Source of the DNA: Exiguobacterium indicum HHS 31
Lineage (GTDB): Bacteria > Bacillota > Bacilli > Exiguobacteriales > Exiguobacteriaceae
Reading direction: 5' to 3'
Assembly (NCBI RefSeq): GCF_001939065.1
Contig: NZ_MPSZ01000013.1
Coordinates: 1-41,375, forward strand
Length of the DNA: 41,375 nt
The position numbers were made by a program, and so were the translations under genes. Under the pieces are notes generated by a model. It was not told where the DNA came from. It saw nothing but the letters and a program-made list of their open reading frames with translations, and did not search any database. Shown here in pieces: positions 41,337 to 41,375 of the stretch (the stretch's first letter is position 1; every line of letters begins with the position of its first letter).

Positions 41337-41375
41337 GAAAAAACTCCTTTTCCTCTAAAATGATTACACAAAAAG

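Overview
The window is a chromosomal stretch of a low-to-moderate G+C Gram-positive bacterium of class Bacilli. Forty-four of 45 recognisable protein genes and both tRNA genes lie on the minus strand; abrB is the only plus-strand gene. Gene content and order (read right to left: yaaO-tmk-darA-holB-ricT-yabA-yabB-yazA-rsmI / abrB / metG-tatD-yabE-rnmV-rsmA-veg-ispE-purR-spoVG-glmU-prs-pth-mfd-yabM-yabN-rqcP-divIC-yabR-tRNAs-tilS-hpt-ftsH-coaX-hslO-yacD remnant-cysK-pabB-pabA-pabC-folP-folB-folK-dusB-lysS) match the origin-proximal segment of Bacillus subtilis. However, every dedicated sporulation gene that B. subtilis carries here is missing. That, together with the protein sequences, suggests a non-sporulating member such as Exiguobacterium (inference; I could not run a search).

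Layout. 1-240: non-coding edge with a terminator behind lysS and two tandem promoter-like sequences firing left, probably the start of an rRNA operon. 241-7330: lysS, dusB and a compact folate operon (pabB-pabA-pabC-folP-folB-folK) with mostly overlapping genes. 7378-8446: cysK with its own promoter, a CymR-like operator and a terminator. 8443-12646: a reduced YacD-like membrane protein, hslO, coaX and ftsH. 12767-14805: hpt, tilS and tRNA-Glu/tRNA-Met. 14959-22757: yabR, divIC and the translationally coupled mfd-yabM-yabN-rqcP chain. 22814-28229: pth, prs, glmU, spoVG, purR, ispE. 28325-34195: veg, rsmA, rnmV, yabE, tatD, metG. 34196-34546: a 351-bp divergent regulatory region rich in a GATGTC/GACATC repeat. 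34547-41336: abrB, then rsmI-yazA-yabB and yabA-ricT-holB-darA-tmk-yaaO.

How it works together: the genes serve translation and RNA processing (lysS, metG, tilS, dusB, pth, rsmA, rsmI, rnmV, yabB, rqcP, tRNAs), replication and its control (holB, tmk, yabA, parS), repair (mfd), cell envelope and division (glmU, yabM, divIC, yabE, ftsH), folate, CoA, purine, PRPP and isoprenoid metabolism, and global regulation (abrB, spoVG, veg, ricT, darA). Strong individual promoters and intrinsic terminators split the block into about a dozen transcription units.

The most notable observations are: a perfect ParB-binding parS palindrome inside yaaO (40911-40926); systematic loss of sporulation genes with retention of spoVG, abrB and ricT; the GATGTC repeat cluster between metG and abrB with a possible leader hairpin next to the abrB ribosome site; an operator-like palindrome over the purR -10 box; a YacD homologue reduced to membrane anchor plus N-terminal piece; and a HolB that lacks the Walker A loop. 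I found no mobile element, CRISPR array, phage gene or clearly new system; this is mainly a conserved housekeeping region.
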